A stretch of 64,000 nucleotides of DNA from Micromonospora pisi (GCF_003633685.1 NZ_RBKT01000001.1:2790001-2854000); one strand, 5' to 3'; shown: positions 1 through 9,245, counted from the stretch's first letter. Notes: generated by a model from the sequence alone, not told the origin. Made by a program: numbers and translations.

Positions 1-677
1 CGGCCGAGCAGAGCTGCTGCGGGCAGATGCACGCCAACAGCGGTTACCGGGCCGAGGCGATGCCCCTGGTCCGCCGGTTCGTCGACACCTTCGCCGAGTA
101 CGAGGCGGTGGTGGCGCCGTCCGGGTCGTGCGTCGCGATGGTGCGGGAGTCGTACCCCCGGCTCGCCGCCGACGACCCGGGCCTGGCCGAACGGGTGGCC
201 GAACTGGCGCCGCGTACGTACGAACTCTCCGAACTGCTGGTCGACGTGCTCGGCGTGACCGACCTGGGTGCCTCCTTCCCCCACCGGGTCACCTACCACC
301 CGACCTGCCACGGCCTGCGCATGCTCCGCCTCGGTGACCGGCCGCTCCGGCTGCTCCGGGCGGTCCGCGACCTCGAACTGGTCGAGCTGCCCGGGGCCGA
401 GGAGTGCTGCGGGTTCGGCGGCACCTTCGCGGTCAAGAACGCCGGCGTCTCCGGTGCGATGCTGGCCGACAAGTGCGACTCCGTCTGCTCCACCGGCGCC
501 CGTTTCGTCGCCGCCGCCGACAACTCCTGCCTGGCGCACATCGGCGGCGGGCTGTCCCGCCGGAGCGACCGGCCCGGCACCGGCGGCGACCAGCCCGGGG
601 TACGGGCGGTCCACTACGCGGAGATCCTGGCCGGAACCGTACGGACACCGGCCTCGACGGTGGGAGGAACCAAGTGA
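1..677 (+). CDS. lutA: LutA-type (Fe-S) oxidoreductase, 5' end outside window
   Basis: Iron-sulfur subunit of the LutABC L-lactate oxidation system. The gene enters from the left edge; the frame is open from base 3 and ends with TGA at 675-677. About 224 residues are visible. They contain the end of a first cysteine-rich CCG domain (SCCGQMHANSGY) and a complete second one, with YHPTCH, EECCGFGGTF and a later single Cys in DNSCLAH. CCG domains (CX31-38CCX33-34CXXC) are the hallmark of LutA, GlcF and HdrB-like proteins. The stop overlaps the GTG start of lutB by four bases (GTGA), so the two are translationally coupled. LutA rather than GlcF is chosen because lutB and lutC follow directly. Confidence 0.9.
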   Translation, partial: AEQSCCGQMHANSGYRAEAMPLVRRFVDTFAEYEAVVAPSGSCVAMVRESYPRLAADDPGLAERVAELAPRTYELSELLVDVLGVTDLGASFPHRVTYHPTCHGLRMLRLGDRPLRLLRAVRDLELVELPGAEECCGFGGTFAVKNAGVSGAMLADKCDSVCSTGARFVAAADNSCLAHIGGGLSRRSDRPGTGGDQPGVRAVHYAEILAGTVRTPASTVGGTK

Positions 678-2119
678 CCGGCACCGGGAACATCGTCGCG
701 CGGCAGCCGTTCCCGCAGGCCGCCAAGGTCCGACTCGCCGATCCGCAGTTGCGGAGCAACCTGCGGCGGGCCACCCACACCATCCGCGACAAACGGCTGC
801 GGGTGGTCGGCGAACTGCCCGACTGGGAGGCGCTGCGGGTCTCCGGGGCGGCGATCAAGGACGACGTCCTGGCCCGCCTCCCCGACCTGCTCGACCAGTT
901 CGAGGCGGCGGCGACCGCCGCCGGGGCGACCGTGCACTGGGCCCGCGACGCCGAGGAGGCGTGTGCGGTGGTGACCCGACTGGTACGGCAGACGGGCACC
1001 GACGAGGTGGTCAAAATCAAGTCGATGGCCACCCAGGAGATCGGGCTGAACGAGGCCCTGGAGGCGGCCGGTATCGCGGCGGTGGAGACCGACCTGGCCG
1101 AGTTGATCGTGCAACTCGCCGACGACCAGCCCTCACACATCCTGGTGCCGGCGATCCACTACAACCGGCGGCAGATCCGGGACATCTTCGCCGAACGGAT
1201 GCCCGGGGTGGACGTGTCAGCGCTCACCGACGAACCGGCCGCGCTCGCCGAGGCCGCCCGTCGGCACCTGCGTGCCAAGTTCCTCTCCGCCCGGGTCGCC
1301 ATCTCCGGAGCGAACTTCGCGATCGCGGAGACCGGCACGCTGGTGGTGGTCGAGTCGGAGGGGAACGGGCGGATGTGCCTGACCCTGCCCGAGACGCTGA
1401 TCTCGGTGGTGGGGATCGAGAAGCTGCTACCGACCTTCGGTGACCTGGAGGTCTTCCTGCAGCTGCTGCCCCGTTCGTCGACGGGCGAGCGGATGAACCC
1501 GTACACCTCGATGTGGACCGGGGTCAGCGACGGCGACGGGCCGCAGCAGATGCACATCGTGCTGGTCGACAACGGGCGTACGGAGACCCGGGCCGATCCG
1601 GTCGGGCGGCAGGCGCTGCGCTGCATCCGCTGCTCGGCCTGCCTGAACGTCTGCCCGGTCTACGAGCGGGTCGGCGGCCACGCGTACGGCTCCGTCTACC
1701 CCGGTCCGATCGGCGCCATCCTGTCGCCGCAGATGACCGGACCGGACGCGGGCGCCAACCGCACCCTGCCGTACGCCTCGACGCTCTGCGGCGCCTGCTT
1801 CGAAGCCTGCCCGGTCCGGATCGACATCCCCGAGGTGTTGGTGCACCTGCGCCAACGCGGTGTGGACGCCCACCGGGGTCGGCCGTCGGCGGAGCGCACC
1901 GCGATGGGGGCGATGTCCTGGGTGATGCGGGACCGGCGCCGGTACGCCGCCGCGCTGCGCGCGGCCCGGCGGGGAGCGGCCCCGCTACGGCTCGGGGGCC
2001 GGCGGGACCACGTACGCCACCTGCCCTGGCCGCTCTCCGGTTGGACCGGCACCCGGGATGCCCCGCTGCCGGCGGCGCAGACCTTCCGGGAATGGTGGGC
2101 CGGCCGTGGCCGGGGATGA
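674..2119 (+). CDS. lutB: LutB, lactate utilization iron-sulfur protein (LUD + 2x4Fe-4S)
   Basis: 481-residue electron-transfer subunit of LutABC. The GTG start at 674 overlaps the lutA stop and has GGGAGGAA just upstream; an open extension back to 404 is only the shadow of lutA. The N-terminal two thirds is a LUD domain (AKFLSARVAISGANFAIAET). Two ferredoxin-like cysteine sets follow: Cys317/320/323/327 (CIRCSACLNVCP) and Cys372/375/379 (CGACFEACP), expected to bind two 4Fe-4S clusters. The arginine-rich C-terminus ends in a weakly conserved tail. Length matches the family. It lies between lutA and lutC, so the operon as seen is lutABC in the usual order. Confidence 0.93.
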   Translation: MTGTGNIVARQPFPQAAKVRLADPQLRSNLRRATHTIRDKRLRVVGELPDWEALRVSGAAIKDDVLARLPDLLDQFEAAATAAGATVHWARDAEEACAVVTRLVRQTGTDEVVKIKSMATQEIGLNEALEAAGIAAVETDLAELIVQLADDQPSHILVPAIHYNRRQIRDIFAERMPGVDVSALTDEPAALAEAARRHLRAKFLSARVAISGANFAIAETGTLVVVESEGNGRMCLTLPETLISVVGIEKLLPTFGDLEVFLQLLPRSSTGERMNPYTSMWTGVSDGDGPQQMHIVLVDNGRTETRADPVGRQALRCIRCSACLNVCPVYERVGGHAYGSVYPGPIGAILSPQMTGPDAGANRTLPYASTLCGACFEACPVRIDIPEVLVHLRQRGVDAHRGRPSAERTAMGAMSWVMRDRRRYAAALRAARRGAAPLRLGGRRDHVRHLPWPLSGWTGTRDAPLPAAQTFREWWAGRGRG

Positions 2120-2174
2120 CGTGGTCGGCCGGTCGCTGGCCGGGGATGCCCGCAGGGCGGGTGGAGGGGCTGAC

Positions 2175-2888
2175 ATGACGGCACGCGAAGAGATCATGAG
2201 GCGACTTCGGGCGGTCCGCCCGATTCCCCCGGTCACCGTCCCCCGGGGATACGACCGCGGGCCGATCGCCGCCGGTCCGGCACCGACCGGGCCCGCAGCG
2301 GACGGGAACGCGCCGGCCACGACGACATCAGGCGGAACCGATGCGAGCGGAACCGACGCGAGCGCGCCGGAGCTGATCGAACTGCTGGTGGACCGGCTGG
2401 TCGACTACCGGGCCACGGTCACCCACTGCGATCCGGCCGGTTTGGCGCGGGCGCTGGCCGGGCTGCTCGACGACGTACCCGCCGTGGCCGTCCCACCGGG
2501 GCTGCCCGGGGGCTGGCTCTCCGCGTACCCGGGAACGGTCCGGCGCGACGGCGCGCCGCGCCCCCTGACGGTGACCGACCTGGACGAACCGGGGCTGGCC
2601 GTGGTCACCGGCTGCGCGGTGGCGGTCGCCGAGACCGGCACCCTGATCCTGGACACCGGCACCGACCAGGGCCGCCGCCTGCTCACCCTGGTCCCCGACC
2701 ACCACATCTGCGTGGTCCGCACCGACCAGGTCGTGGACCGGGTGCCGGAGGCGCTACGCCGGCTCGCCGATCCGACCCGACCGGTGACCCTGGTCTCGGG
2801 ACCGTCGGCGACCAGCGACATCGAACTGAACCGGGTGGAGGGGGTGCACGGGCCCCGACGACTGGACGTGCTGATCGTGGCCGGTTGA
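2175..2888 (+). CDS. lutC: LutC, LUD-domain lactate utilization protein
   Basis: 237-residue third subunit of LutABC, a single LUD domain protein without cysteine clusters. The ATG at 2175 is chosen because GGAGG lies at 2163-2167; the frame stays open upstream into the end of lutB but has no ribosome site there. Core family features are AVAVAETGTLILDTG and the C-terminal LVSGPSATSDIELNRVEG stretch, both typical of LutC/YkgG. A gap of 55 bases separates it from lutB, and it converges on cvnD with only 34 bases between the stops. Confidence 0.92.
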   Translation: MTAREEIMRRLRAVRPIPPVTVPRGYDRGPIAAGPAPTGPAADGNAPATTTSGGTDASGTDASAPELIELLVDRLVDYRATVTHCDPAGLARALAGLLDDVPAVAVPPGLPGGWLSAYPGTVRRDGAPRPLTVTDLDEPGLAVVTGCAVAVAETGTLILDTGTDQGRRLLTLVPDHHICVVRTDQVVDRVPEALRRLADPTRPVTLVSGPSATSDIELNRVEGVHGPRRLDVLIVAG

Positions 2889-2922
2889 CGCCGACCCGGT
2901 CTCCCGGGCCCCGGCGTGCCGG

Positions 2923-3525
2923 TCAGTTCGCCGGGGCCGGTACGCCGCGCCGCGCCGCCACGTGCTCGACCAGCCGGACCAGTACGCCCTTGCCGGACTG
3001 TCGGCTGCGCGCGTCGCAGAGGATGACCGGCACGTCGGGGTCGAGGTCCAGCGCCGACCGTACGGCGTCGGTGCTGAACTGCTGCGCCCCCTCGAAACAG
3101 TTGACCGCGACGACGAACGGGGTCCCCCGGCGCTCGAAGTAGTCGACCGACGGGAAACAGTCGGCGAGCCGTCGGGTGTCGGCCAGCACCACCGCGCCGA
3201 GCGCCCCGAAGGCCAACTCGTCCCAGAGGAACCAGAACCGGTCCTGGCCAGGGGTGCCGAAGAGGTACACCTGCAGGTCCTCGTTGATGGAGATCCGCCC
3301 GAAGTCCATCGCCACGGTGGTGGTGTTCTTCTCCTCGACCCCGGCCAGGTCGTCGGTGCCCAGCCCGGCGTCGGTAAGCACCTCCTCGGTCTGCAACGGC
3401 CTGATCTCGCTCACCGCGCCGACGAGCGTGGTCTTGCCGGCCCCGAAACCACCGGCGATCAGGATCTTCAACGCGAGCGGCACCCGGCGCGCCGATCCGG
3501 GCCGGTCAGAGCGCACGGAGTCCAT
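2923..3525 (-). CDS. cvnD: CvnD-type conservon GTPase
   Basis: 200-residue Ras-like GTPase that ends a conservon operon. Walker A is GGFGAGKTT at residues 25-33; the G3 region reads GTPGQDRF, where the classic DxxG is TPGQ as in other conservon and MglA-like GTPases. Conservons (CvnA-D) are membrane-associated signalling modules of actinomycetes proposed to work like a eukaryotic receptor/G-protein complex. The ATG at 3525 lies inside cvnC (20-base overlap), so translation is coupled. The gene converges with lutC. Confidence 0.9.
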   Translation of the reverse strand: MDSVRSDRPGSARRVPLALKILIAGGFGAGKTTLVGAVSEIRPLQTEEVLTDAGLGTDDLAGVEEKNTTTVAMDFGRISINEDLQVYLFGTPGQDRFWFLWDELAFGALGAVVLADTRRLADCFPSVDYFERRGTPFVVAVNCFEGAQQFSTDAVRSALDLDPDVPVILCDARSRQSGKGVLVRLVEHVAARRGVPAPAN

Positions 3526-3904
3526 TGACCACCGCCTTGAGGATGTCGTCTTCCGGGAAACTGGGCGCCGACGAGGGTTCGTGCATCGCGATCAACTCGG
3601 CCGTGAGCAGGTCGGCGAGGAGCACCCGGACCACCCCCAGCGGCAGGTCGAGATAGGACGCCACCTCCGCCACCGAGATCGGTTCCTGGCTCATCCGGAG
3701 GATCTGCCGATGTTCCGGCTGCAATCCCTCGGCCCGGCCGTCACCGCTGGCCACCGCCGCCACCACGAACGCGACCAGGTCGAAGCCGCCGACCGCCGGA
3801 CGTACCCGGCCGCCGGTCATCATGTACGGCCGGACCACCGGCCCCGCGTCGCGATCCAGCCAGTCATGCTCCGGGTCGGGCATCTCGTCATCGCGCATCG
3901 GCAC
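3506..3904 (-). CDS. cvnC: CvnC, DUF742 protein
   Basis: 132-residue DUF742 protein, the third conservon member. The centre looks like a small winged-helix fold (ILRMSQEPISVAEVASYLDLPLGVVRVLLADLL, given here only in part as a helix-turn-helix pattern), typical of DUF742. The GTG start at 3904 lies 17 bases inside cvnB and the stop lies inside cvnD, so all members are translationally chained. It is thought to couple the kinase/roadblock pair to the GTPase. Confidence 0.9.
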   Translation of the reverse strand: MPMRDDEMPDPEHDWLDRDAGPVVRPYMMTGGRVRPAVGGFDLVAFVVAAVASGDGRAEGLQPEHRQILRMSQEPISVAEVASYLDLPLGVVRVLLADLLTAELIAMHEPSSAPSFPEDDILKAVVNGLRAL

Positions 3905-4307
3905 TCACCCCGTTGGCCCGGCTCGGCGTACTCAGGTAGTCGCCGACCCGGGTCACCAGCATCGCCATCTCGTACGCGATCAGGCCGATGTCGGAGTCGG
4001 CGGTGCAGAGCACGGCCAGGCAGGCCCCCTGACCGGCGGCGGTGACAAAGAGAAACGCGGACTCCATCTCGACCACCGTCTGCCGCACCGGCCCGGCGGC
4101 GAACTGCCGGCTGGCCCCCTTCGCCAGGCTCTGGAAGCCGGCGGCCATCGCGGAGAGATGCTCGGCGTCCTCCCGGTCGAGATCCCTGGAGGCGGCCATC
4201 AACAGTCCGTCCGCGGAGAGCACCACAGCCTGTTCCGCGGTCGGTACGCGCTCCACGAGGTCGTCAAGGAGCCAGGCGAGATCGGCCGGCCTCGTCAGGT
4301 GTACCAC
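3888..4307 (-). CDS. cvnB: CvnB, roadblock/LC7 domain protein
   Basis: 139-residue roadblock/LC7 protein, the second conservon member. It shows the conserved VVLSADGLLMAASR beta-hairpin and the SAMAAGFQSLAKG helix of bacterial roadblock proteins, which dimerise and act on partner GTPases. Its start is the GTG of TAGTG, where the TAG is the cvnA stop; the one-base overlap makes reinitiation after cvnA likely. An arrangement of kinase, roadblock, DUF742 and GTPase is diagnostic of a conservon. Confidence 0.92.
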   Translation of the reverse strand: MVHLTRPADLAWLLDDLVERVPTAEQAVVLSADGLLMAASRDLDREDAEHLSAMAAGFQSLAKGASRQFAAGPVRQTVVEMESAFLFVTAAGQGACLAVLCTADSDIGLIAYEMAMLVTRVGDYLSTPSRANGVSADAR

Positions 4308-7108
4308 TACGCGTCCCTTCCCGTTTCGCTGGAGCCCGGGTCGACGACCGGGGCCTCGACTGAGCTGGCCGGTGCGCTGTCCACCGGGGCATCCCCGGCA
4401 CCGGTGGCCGTGGATGCGGTACTCGCCGTCGCGGGCGTGGCGTTCGCCGTCGCGGGCGTGGTGCTGGTGGCGGCAGGGGTCGGCGGGACGGCCGCGTCCC
4501 GTCGGCCGCGGGCGGTGCCGGCCTGCATCGCCGACATCATCGCCCGGACCTCTTCCGGTGTGCGGTCGGCCCGTTTCGCCCGTTCGCCGGTGGTGGCACC
4601 GGCACGGCTCGGCGGCTCCGCCGTCCCCTGCACCGGCTCCCGCAACTGCGGCGCCAGGCTGGTCTGCCGGATCCGCCGGGGCAGTCCGTCCGCACCGACC
4701 GGTGCGGCGGCCCGCTCTTCGGCGACCGGTCCGACCGGTCCGACCGGTCCGGTGCCGCGTTCGACGGTGGGTGCGGCGGTTGCGATCGACAGGTCCCGGC
4801 CGGCCGAGGGGTTCGGCTCGGTCGGAGCGTTCGGAGCGTTCGGCTCGGTCGGAGCGTTCGGCTCGGTCGGTGCCGTCACCGGCTCCGGTGCGGGCGACCC
4901 GAGCAGCGACGGTATGGGCGGTACGACCGGGGGCTTGAGCTCCTCGGGTTCGAGCCGGTTCGGAACGGCGGTGAGCCGGCCCAGGGTACGGGCCCGACGT
5001 GCCGGCGTGTCCGCTCCGCCCCGTGCTCCGGCACCGGCACGTCCGGGCGAACCGGACCGCTGTCCGGCACCGCCCCGGGAGGCCGTCAGGACGCCCGACA
5101 AGGTGCCCGGCTCCGACACCACCGTGGACGGATCCGGGGCCGGCTCCGTACCGAGTTGCGCGACCGGGACGGGGCGGCTCGGCGGGCCGGGGTCGGCCGA
5201 GCCGCCGGGCAACGCCAACGGGCCGTTGCCGGGTGCCACCAGCTCGCCCGGGATCAACGCCACCGCGGTCACCCCGCCGTACGGCGACGGCCGCAGCTGC
5301 ACCCTCACCCGGTGCCGGGCGCCGAGCTGGGCCACCACGAACAGGCCGAGCCGGGCGCTGTTCACCGGGTCGAACTCGGGCGGGTCGGCCAGCCGCCGGT
5401 TCGCCGCCTCGAATGCCTCGGGGGTCATGCCCAGGCCACGGTCCTCGACCTCGATCGCGTACCCGTTCGGCACCAACTGCCCGCTGACCCGTACCCGGGT
5501 GTGCGGCGGTGAGAACGAGGTGGCGTTCTCGATCAGCTCGGCGAGCAGGTGGATGACGTCACCGACCGCCGGGCCGAGGGTCGATCCGGGTTGTACGGTG
5601 GCCACGTCGACCCGTGCGTAGTCCTCCACCTCGGAGATGGCGCCCCGCATCACGTCGATCATCGCCACCGGGTTGCGCCAGCCCCGGCCGGGTGTCGCAC
5701 CGGCGAGGATGACCAGGTCCTCCGCGTGGCGGCGCATCCGGGTGGCGAGGTGGTCGACCCGGAACAGGTCCTCCAGCTCCTCCGGCTCGGTGACCCGCCG
5801 TTCCATCCGGTCCAGGAGCGCGAGCTGCCGGTGCAGCAGGGTCTGGCTGCGCCGGGCGATGTTCAGGAAGACCTCGTTGAGTCCGCGCCGCAGCGTCGCC
5901 TCGTCCACGGCGGAACGTACGGCGCTGCGCTGCACCTCGCTGAACGCGTGCCCGACCTGCCCGATCTCGTCCCGCCCGTACTCCAGTTCCGGCGACTCCT
6001 TGGCGACGTCGACCTCCTCGCCCCGGCGCAACCGGCCGACGACGTCGGGCAGCCGGGTACCGGCGAGTTCCAGCGCGGCCGTACGGAGGCTGGTCAGCCG
6101 GCCGATCAGCGACCGGCCCACCCGGATGGCGAGGAACATGGAGAGGATGACGGCGGCCAGGCCGAGCAGGCCGGCGAGTCCGAGCCGGACCAGGATCCGG
6201 GCCGCCACCGGTGTGGTCCGTTCGGTGAGCGAGTCCGCGGCGTCCAGTTCGAAGTCGTGCAGTTGCCGCTGGGTGGAGTCGTAGCTGGTCCGCCACGCGT
6301 CGGCGGTGATCGGCGGCGCGGCGCCGTTGCGTCCCTTGGCGACCAGGTCGGCGAGCATCGCCCGGACCCGGACGAAGTCGTCACCGTCGATCATCCGCTG
6401 GTACGCGGCGCGGTCTTCGGCCGACAGGTCGGCCACCGCCTCCTCGTAGAGGAACCCCTGGGTGCCGACGGCCTGCACGATCTGCGCGTACTCGCCGTCG
6501 GCGAACCGGCCTGAGGTGAAGGCTCCGGCGAGTACGGCGTCGGCCTGGTCGAGCACCTCGCGGGCCTGACCGAGCGCGATCAGGTTGAGCGACTGGAGGT
6601 TGACCCCGTCGTACGCCCGCGCCGCCATCGCGTCGAAGACCCGGTAGGTCAGCGAGATGGTGCTGGTGTAGAGGCCGAACGCGCCGCCCCGGTCCATGTC
6701 CCGCCGGTCGATGAAGCCGCGACCGGAGGGGAGCGCCTCCAGGTTGGTGAAGAGCTGCTGGACCCGGCCACGGAGCAGGTCGCCGTTCGAGTCGAGCAGG
6801 CCGCTGTCGTACGTCCGGCGCCGCATCTCGGCGATCGCCTGGTCGGTACGGGTCCGCTGGGCGGTCAGGGCGGCCAGGTCCCCGCCGGCGAGGTACCGGA
6901 TGGAGAGCCGGCGTTCGGCCTGTAGCTCGCCGACCACGGCGGTGCCGGGGCGTCCCATGTTGTCCAGCAGGGACTGTGAGGAGAGCAACCGGGTGACCGG
7001 CTCGACGGTGAGCAGGGTGGCGAAGATCCAGAGCGCGAGGAGCGCGGAGATCGGCACGGCGACCAGCGCGATGATCTTCGAGCGGATCGTCCAGCTACGG
7101 CTATTCAT
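4307..7108 (-). CDS. cvnA: CvnA, NIT-domain sensor histidine kinase
   Basis: 933-residue membrane sensor kinase heading the conservon. A membrane helix at about residues 11-33 is followed by a large extracellular nitrate/nitrite-sensing (NIT) type domain (about 45-295), a second helix (about 303-328), a HAMP linker (to about 400) and an HATPase_c domain. The ATPase N box is HLLAELIENATSFSPP (about 520-535) and the G1 box is VEDRGLGM (about 554-561). No classic H-box phosphoacceptor is obvious, as usual in CvnA. The last 300 residues are Pro/Ala-rich and probably disordered, with TEPNAP and GPV repeats. The ATG at 7108 has GGGGCGAGG upstream. Confidence 0.92.
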   Translation of the reverse strand: MNSRSWTIRSKIIALVAVPISALLALWIFATLLTVEPVTRLLSSQSLLDNMGRPGTAVVGELQAERRLSIRYLAGGDLAALTAQRTRTDQAIAEMRRRTYDSGLLDSNGDLLRGRVQQLFTNLEALPSGRGFIDRRDMDRGGAFGLYTSTISLTYRVFDAMAARAYDGVNLQSLNLIALGQAREVLDQADAVLAGAFTSGRFADGEYAQIVQAVGTQGFLYEEAVADLSAEDRAAYQRMIDGDDFVRVRAMLADLVAKGRNGAAPPITADAWRTSYDSTQRQLHDFELDAADSLTERTTPVAARILVRLGLAGLLGLAAVILSMFLAIRVGRSLIGRLTSLRTAALELAGTRLPDVVGRLRRGEEVDVAKESPELEYGRDEIGQVGHAFSEVQRSAVRSAVDEATLRRGLNEVFLNIARRSQTLLHRQLALLDRMERRVTEPEELEDLFRVDHLATRMRRHAEDLVILAGATPGRGWRNPVAMIDVMRGAISEVEDYARVDVATVQPGSTLGPAVGDVIHLLAELIENATSFSPPHTRVRVSGQLVPNGYAIEVEDRGLGMTPEAFEAANRRLADPPEFDPVNSARLGLFVVAQLGARHRVRVQLRPSPYGGVTAVALIPGELVAPGNGPLALPGGSADPGPPSRPVPVAQLGTEPAPDPSTVVSEPGTLSGVLTASRGGAGQRSGSPGRAGAGARGGADTPARRARTLGRLTAVPNRLEPEELKPPVVPPIPSLLGSPAPEPVTAPTEPNAPTEPNAPNAPTEPNPSAGRDLSIATAAPTVERGTGPVGPVGPVAEERAAAPVGADGLPRRIRQTSLAPQLREPVQGTAEPPSRAGATTGERAKRADRTPEEVRAMMSAMQAGTARGRRDAAVPPTPAATSTTPATANATPATASTASTATGAGDAPVDSAPASSVEAPVVDPGSSETGRDA
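4811..4870. repeat. 18-bp tandem repeat inside cvnA tail
   Basis: Units of the form GGAGCGTTCGGCTCGGTC, some incomplete, are tandemly repeated inside cvnA and encode the TEPNAP/NAP repeats of its disordered C-terminal tail. A 9-bp unit (GACCGGTCC) is also repeated three times near 4727-4753 and encodes GPV repeats. Confidence 0.7.
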
Positions 7109-7672
7109 CGGACCTCGCCCGGGGTGGCAGGGGGAAGAACCGGGCCCGGCCGGTCCGCGGCCCCGGCCGGAGTCACGGAATCGGACGTGCGCCCCCGGCA
7201 GGATACGTAATCAGGGACGTATGCACTACCGCACGTTCCGGGTGGGCTTCCCGACGCTCTGTTCAATCGCCCCCATTCGGGGCGGGTACCGATCCGCGAA
7301 CCGAACCGGCGCCATTTTGTCACCGGGCCGCCACCGTTATTGCCGGCAAGCGACTTCATCGATGAAACAGCTGGCGCCCCCTCACCCCACCGACCATTTC
7401 CGGTGGCCGAAAAGTGTCACCGGCATCGACCCGAGCAGGTTGACGAGGTTCTTCGCCAGGTCGTCGCGCCCAGCCAAGCGCGTTTTCTGGAATGAGTCAA
7501 GTTAACGGAGGGGAAGGGTAACCACGTTCCTCGCCGGGCAGCCGGGTCCTCGGCCTCATTTCGGACGCCTCATGACAGAACAGACGCGCGATCGGGGCCG
7601 GCGCCGAAAGTCGCCCACTTCGGGATTGGCGATCACTCCAGAGCGGGAATACCAGATGCGAAGGAGGAACCC
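7109..7672. other. 564-base divergent intergenic region
   Basis: Separates cvnA (minus) from the small plus-strand gene at 7673 and must hold both promoters. An 84-codon minus-strand frame ends at the cvnA start but has arginine/proline-rich shadow-like composition and is not called. I see no hairpin, tRNA or clear -35/-10 pair that I would defend. Confidence 0.5.
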
Positions 7673-8326
7673 ATGTCACCCACGCAGATCATCGTCATCG
7701 TCGTGGCCGCCGTACTCGTCGTGGCCGTCGCCACGGCAATCTGGGCGGTCGGCCGCCGGGCGGCTCTACGGCGTCGGTTCGGCCCGGAGTACGACCAGGT
7801 GGTCGCCGACCGGGAGAGTCGCGGCGACGCCGAGCGGGAGTTGCGCGACCGTACCCGGCGGCACGCCGAGTTGACCCTCACTCCCCTCTCCCCCGAGTCC
7901 CGCCAGCGCTACGCCAGCACCTGGGCCGAGATCCAGGCCAGGTTCGTCGACGCCCCCAACGACTCGGTCGGCGAGGCGGACGAACTGGTCACCCGCCTCA
8001 TCGCCGAACGGGGCTACCCGACCGGTAACTACGACGAGCAACTTGCCTCCCTCTCCGTGGAACACGCCCGCACCCTGTCCCACTACCGCGACGCACACGA
8101 GATCCGCGAACGCGACCAGCGCGGCGAGGCTGGCACCGAGGACCTCCGCCAGGCCCTGGTGCACTACCGGGCGCTCTTCGCCGACCTGCTCGGCGCGGAT
8201 CCGGTACGCCCCGACGGTCCGGCCACGAAAACCACGCCGACAGGATCGGACAACCCGGAGCAGTCGGCACAGCAGACCTCAGAGCGCGCTCCGCGGCACA
8301 CGCCGCAGGACACGCCGAGCCGTTGA
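7673..8326 (+). CDS. Membrane-anchored protein of unknown function
   Basis: 217 residues; no family that I recognise. A single N-terminal membrane helix (about residues 5-27) is followed by a basic stop-transfer segment (GRRAALRRR), a charged linker, and a helical module at about 75-175 starting STWAEIQARFVDAPNDSVGEADELV and ending in ALVHYRALFADLLG. The last 40 residues are polar and look disordered. The ATG at 7673 has a near-perfect ribosome site (GAAGGAGG at about 7658). The next gene begins 14 bases downstream and carries a diverged copy of the same module, so the pair is probably one operon with a shared role. Confidence 0.75.
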   Translation: MSPTQIIVIVVAAVLVVAVATAIWAVGRRAALRRRFGPEYDQVVADRESRGDAERELRDRTRRHAELTLTPLSPESRQRYASTWAEIQARFVDAPNDSVGEADELVTRLIAERGYPTGNYDEQLASLSVEHARTLSHYRDAHEIRERDQRGEAGTEDLRQALVHYRALFADLLGADPVRPDGPATKTTPTGSDNPEQSAQQTSERAPRHTPQDTPSR

Positions 8327-8340
8327 GGAGAGACCCCACC

Positions 8341-9102
8341 ATGCGTCAGCAGGACCAGCAGATCCAGGACGAGCAGCGGACCGACCGTACGGCGGTCAAG
8401 GTCGACGACCGGGACCGGGCCGACGACCCGGAGCGGGCCGACACCAACGACCGGACCGACAACCTGGACCTCGAGAACGCCCGGAACCACACCGACGACC
8501 TGGTACGCGACGACGGGAACCGGACGGACGACCCGAACCGGGTCGATCACCTGGACCGCGTCGAGTACCACGAACCGGCGCCACTGCCGACCACGTTCGG
8601 CGCCCCGACGGTCGGCGGTGCGGTCGCCGCGTCCGCCCTGGCCAGCGGTGACCGGACCGAGGAACCGGACCCCCGCGAGGAGAGCACCGTCGCACCCGAC
8701 AACGGGGTTGGCGACGGCCAGGTGAACGACGCCGTCACCCGGGTCAGCCCGACCGGTACGTCCGACCGGTCGTCGGCAGGACCCGGTACGGGAACCGTCA
8801 CCCCCCTGCCCGGCGAGGGCGACGGGATCGGAAGCTTGCTCGACACGGAGACCACCGAGCGGCTGCGGGAACGCTGGCGCGGCATGCAGCTGCGCTTCGT
8901 GGACGACCCGCCGGGCGCGCTCGACGAGGCGCGTGAGCTGGTCGACGAGGCGGTCCGGTCGTTCACGACGGCCCTGACCGAGCAGCGCACCCGACTGGAC
9001 GACGACGGCGGCACCGGCTCGGCCGGCAGCGGCGAGACCGAACACATCCGGCTGGCGATCCGCCGCTACCGCGACTTCCTCGACCGGCTGCTCGACCGTT
9101 GA
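8341..9102 (+). CDS. Hypothetical protein sharing a C-terminal module with its upstream neighbour
   Basis: 253 residues. The first half is extremely rich in Asp, Arg, Asn and Thr (repeats such as DDRDRADD and NRTDDPNR) and is surely disordered. A short small-residue segment near residues 80-97 (TVGGAVAASALASG) is followed by a helical module (WRGMQLRFVDDPPGALDEARELV to IRRYRDFLDRLLDR) that matches the module of the preceding gene in pattern and order. The ATG at 8341 is chosen over TTG at 8323 because GAGGAGA at 8325-8331 precedes it. Function unknown; probably co-transcribed with the 7673 gene. Confidence 0.72.
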   Translation: MRQQDQQIQDEQRTDRTAVKVDDRDRADDPERADTNDRTDNLDLENARNHTDDLVRDDGNRTDDPNRVDHLDRVEYHEPAPLPTTFGAPTVGGAVAASALASGDRTEEPDPREESTVAPDNGVGDGQVNDAVTRVSPTGTSDRSSAGPGTGTVTPLPGEGDGIGSLLDTETTERLRERWRGMQLRFVDDPPGALDEARELVDEAVRSFTTALTEQRTRLDDDGGTGSAGSGETEHIRLAIRRYRDFLDRLLDR

Positions 9103-9245
9103 CCTCGGAGCCGTGCACCGCGAACGCCGCGCACCCTGGCGACGGACGAATCCACACAGCTTGAGCGCCGACGGCATGGTGTCGGCTATCCGGGGTAGCC
9201 GTACGGGTGGGAATGACGCCGCCACCGGACAGGAGGGCAGCAACG

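Noticed and set aside
7105-7359. 84-codon minus-strand frame ending on the cvnA start (ATGA)
   Set aside because: No ribosome site, Gly/Arg/Pro shadow composition and no recognisable fold; the coupling is probably chance.
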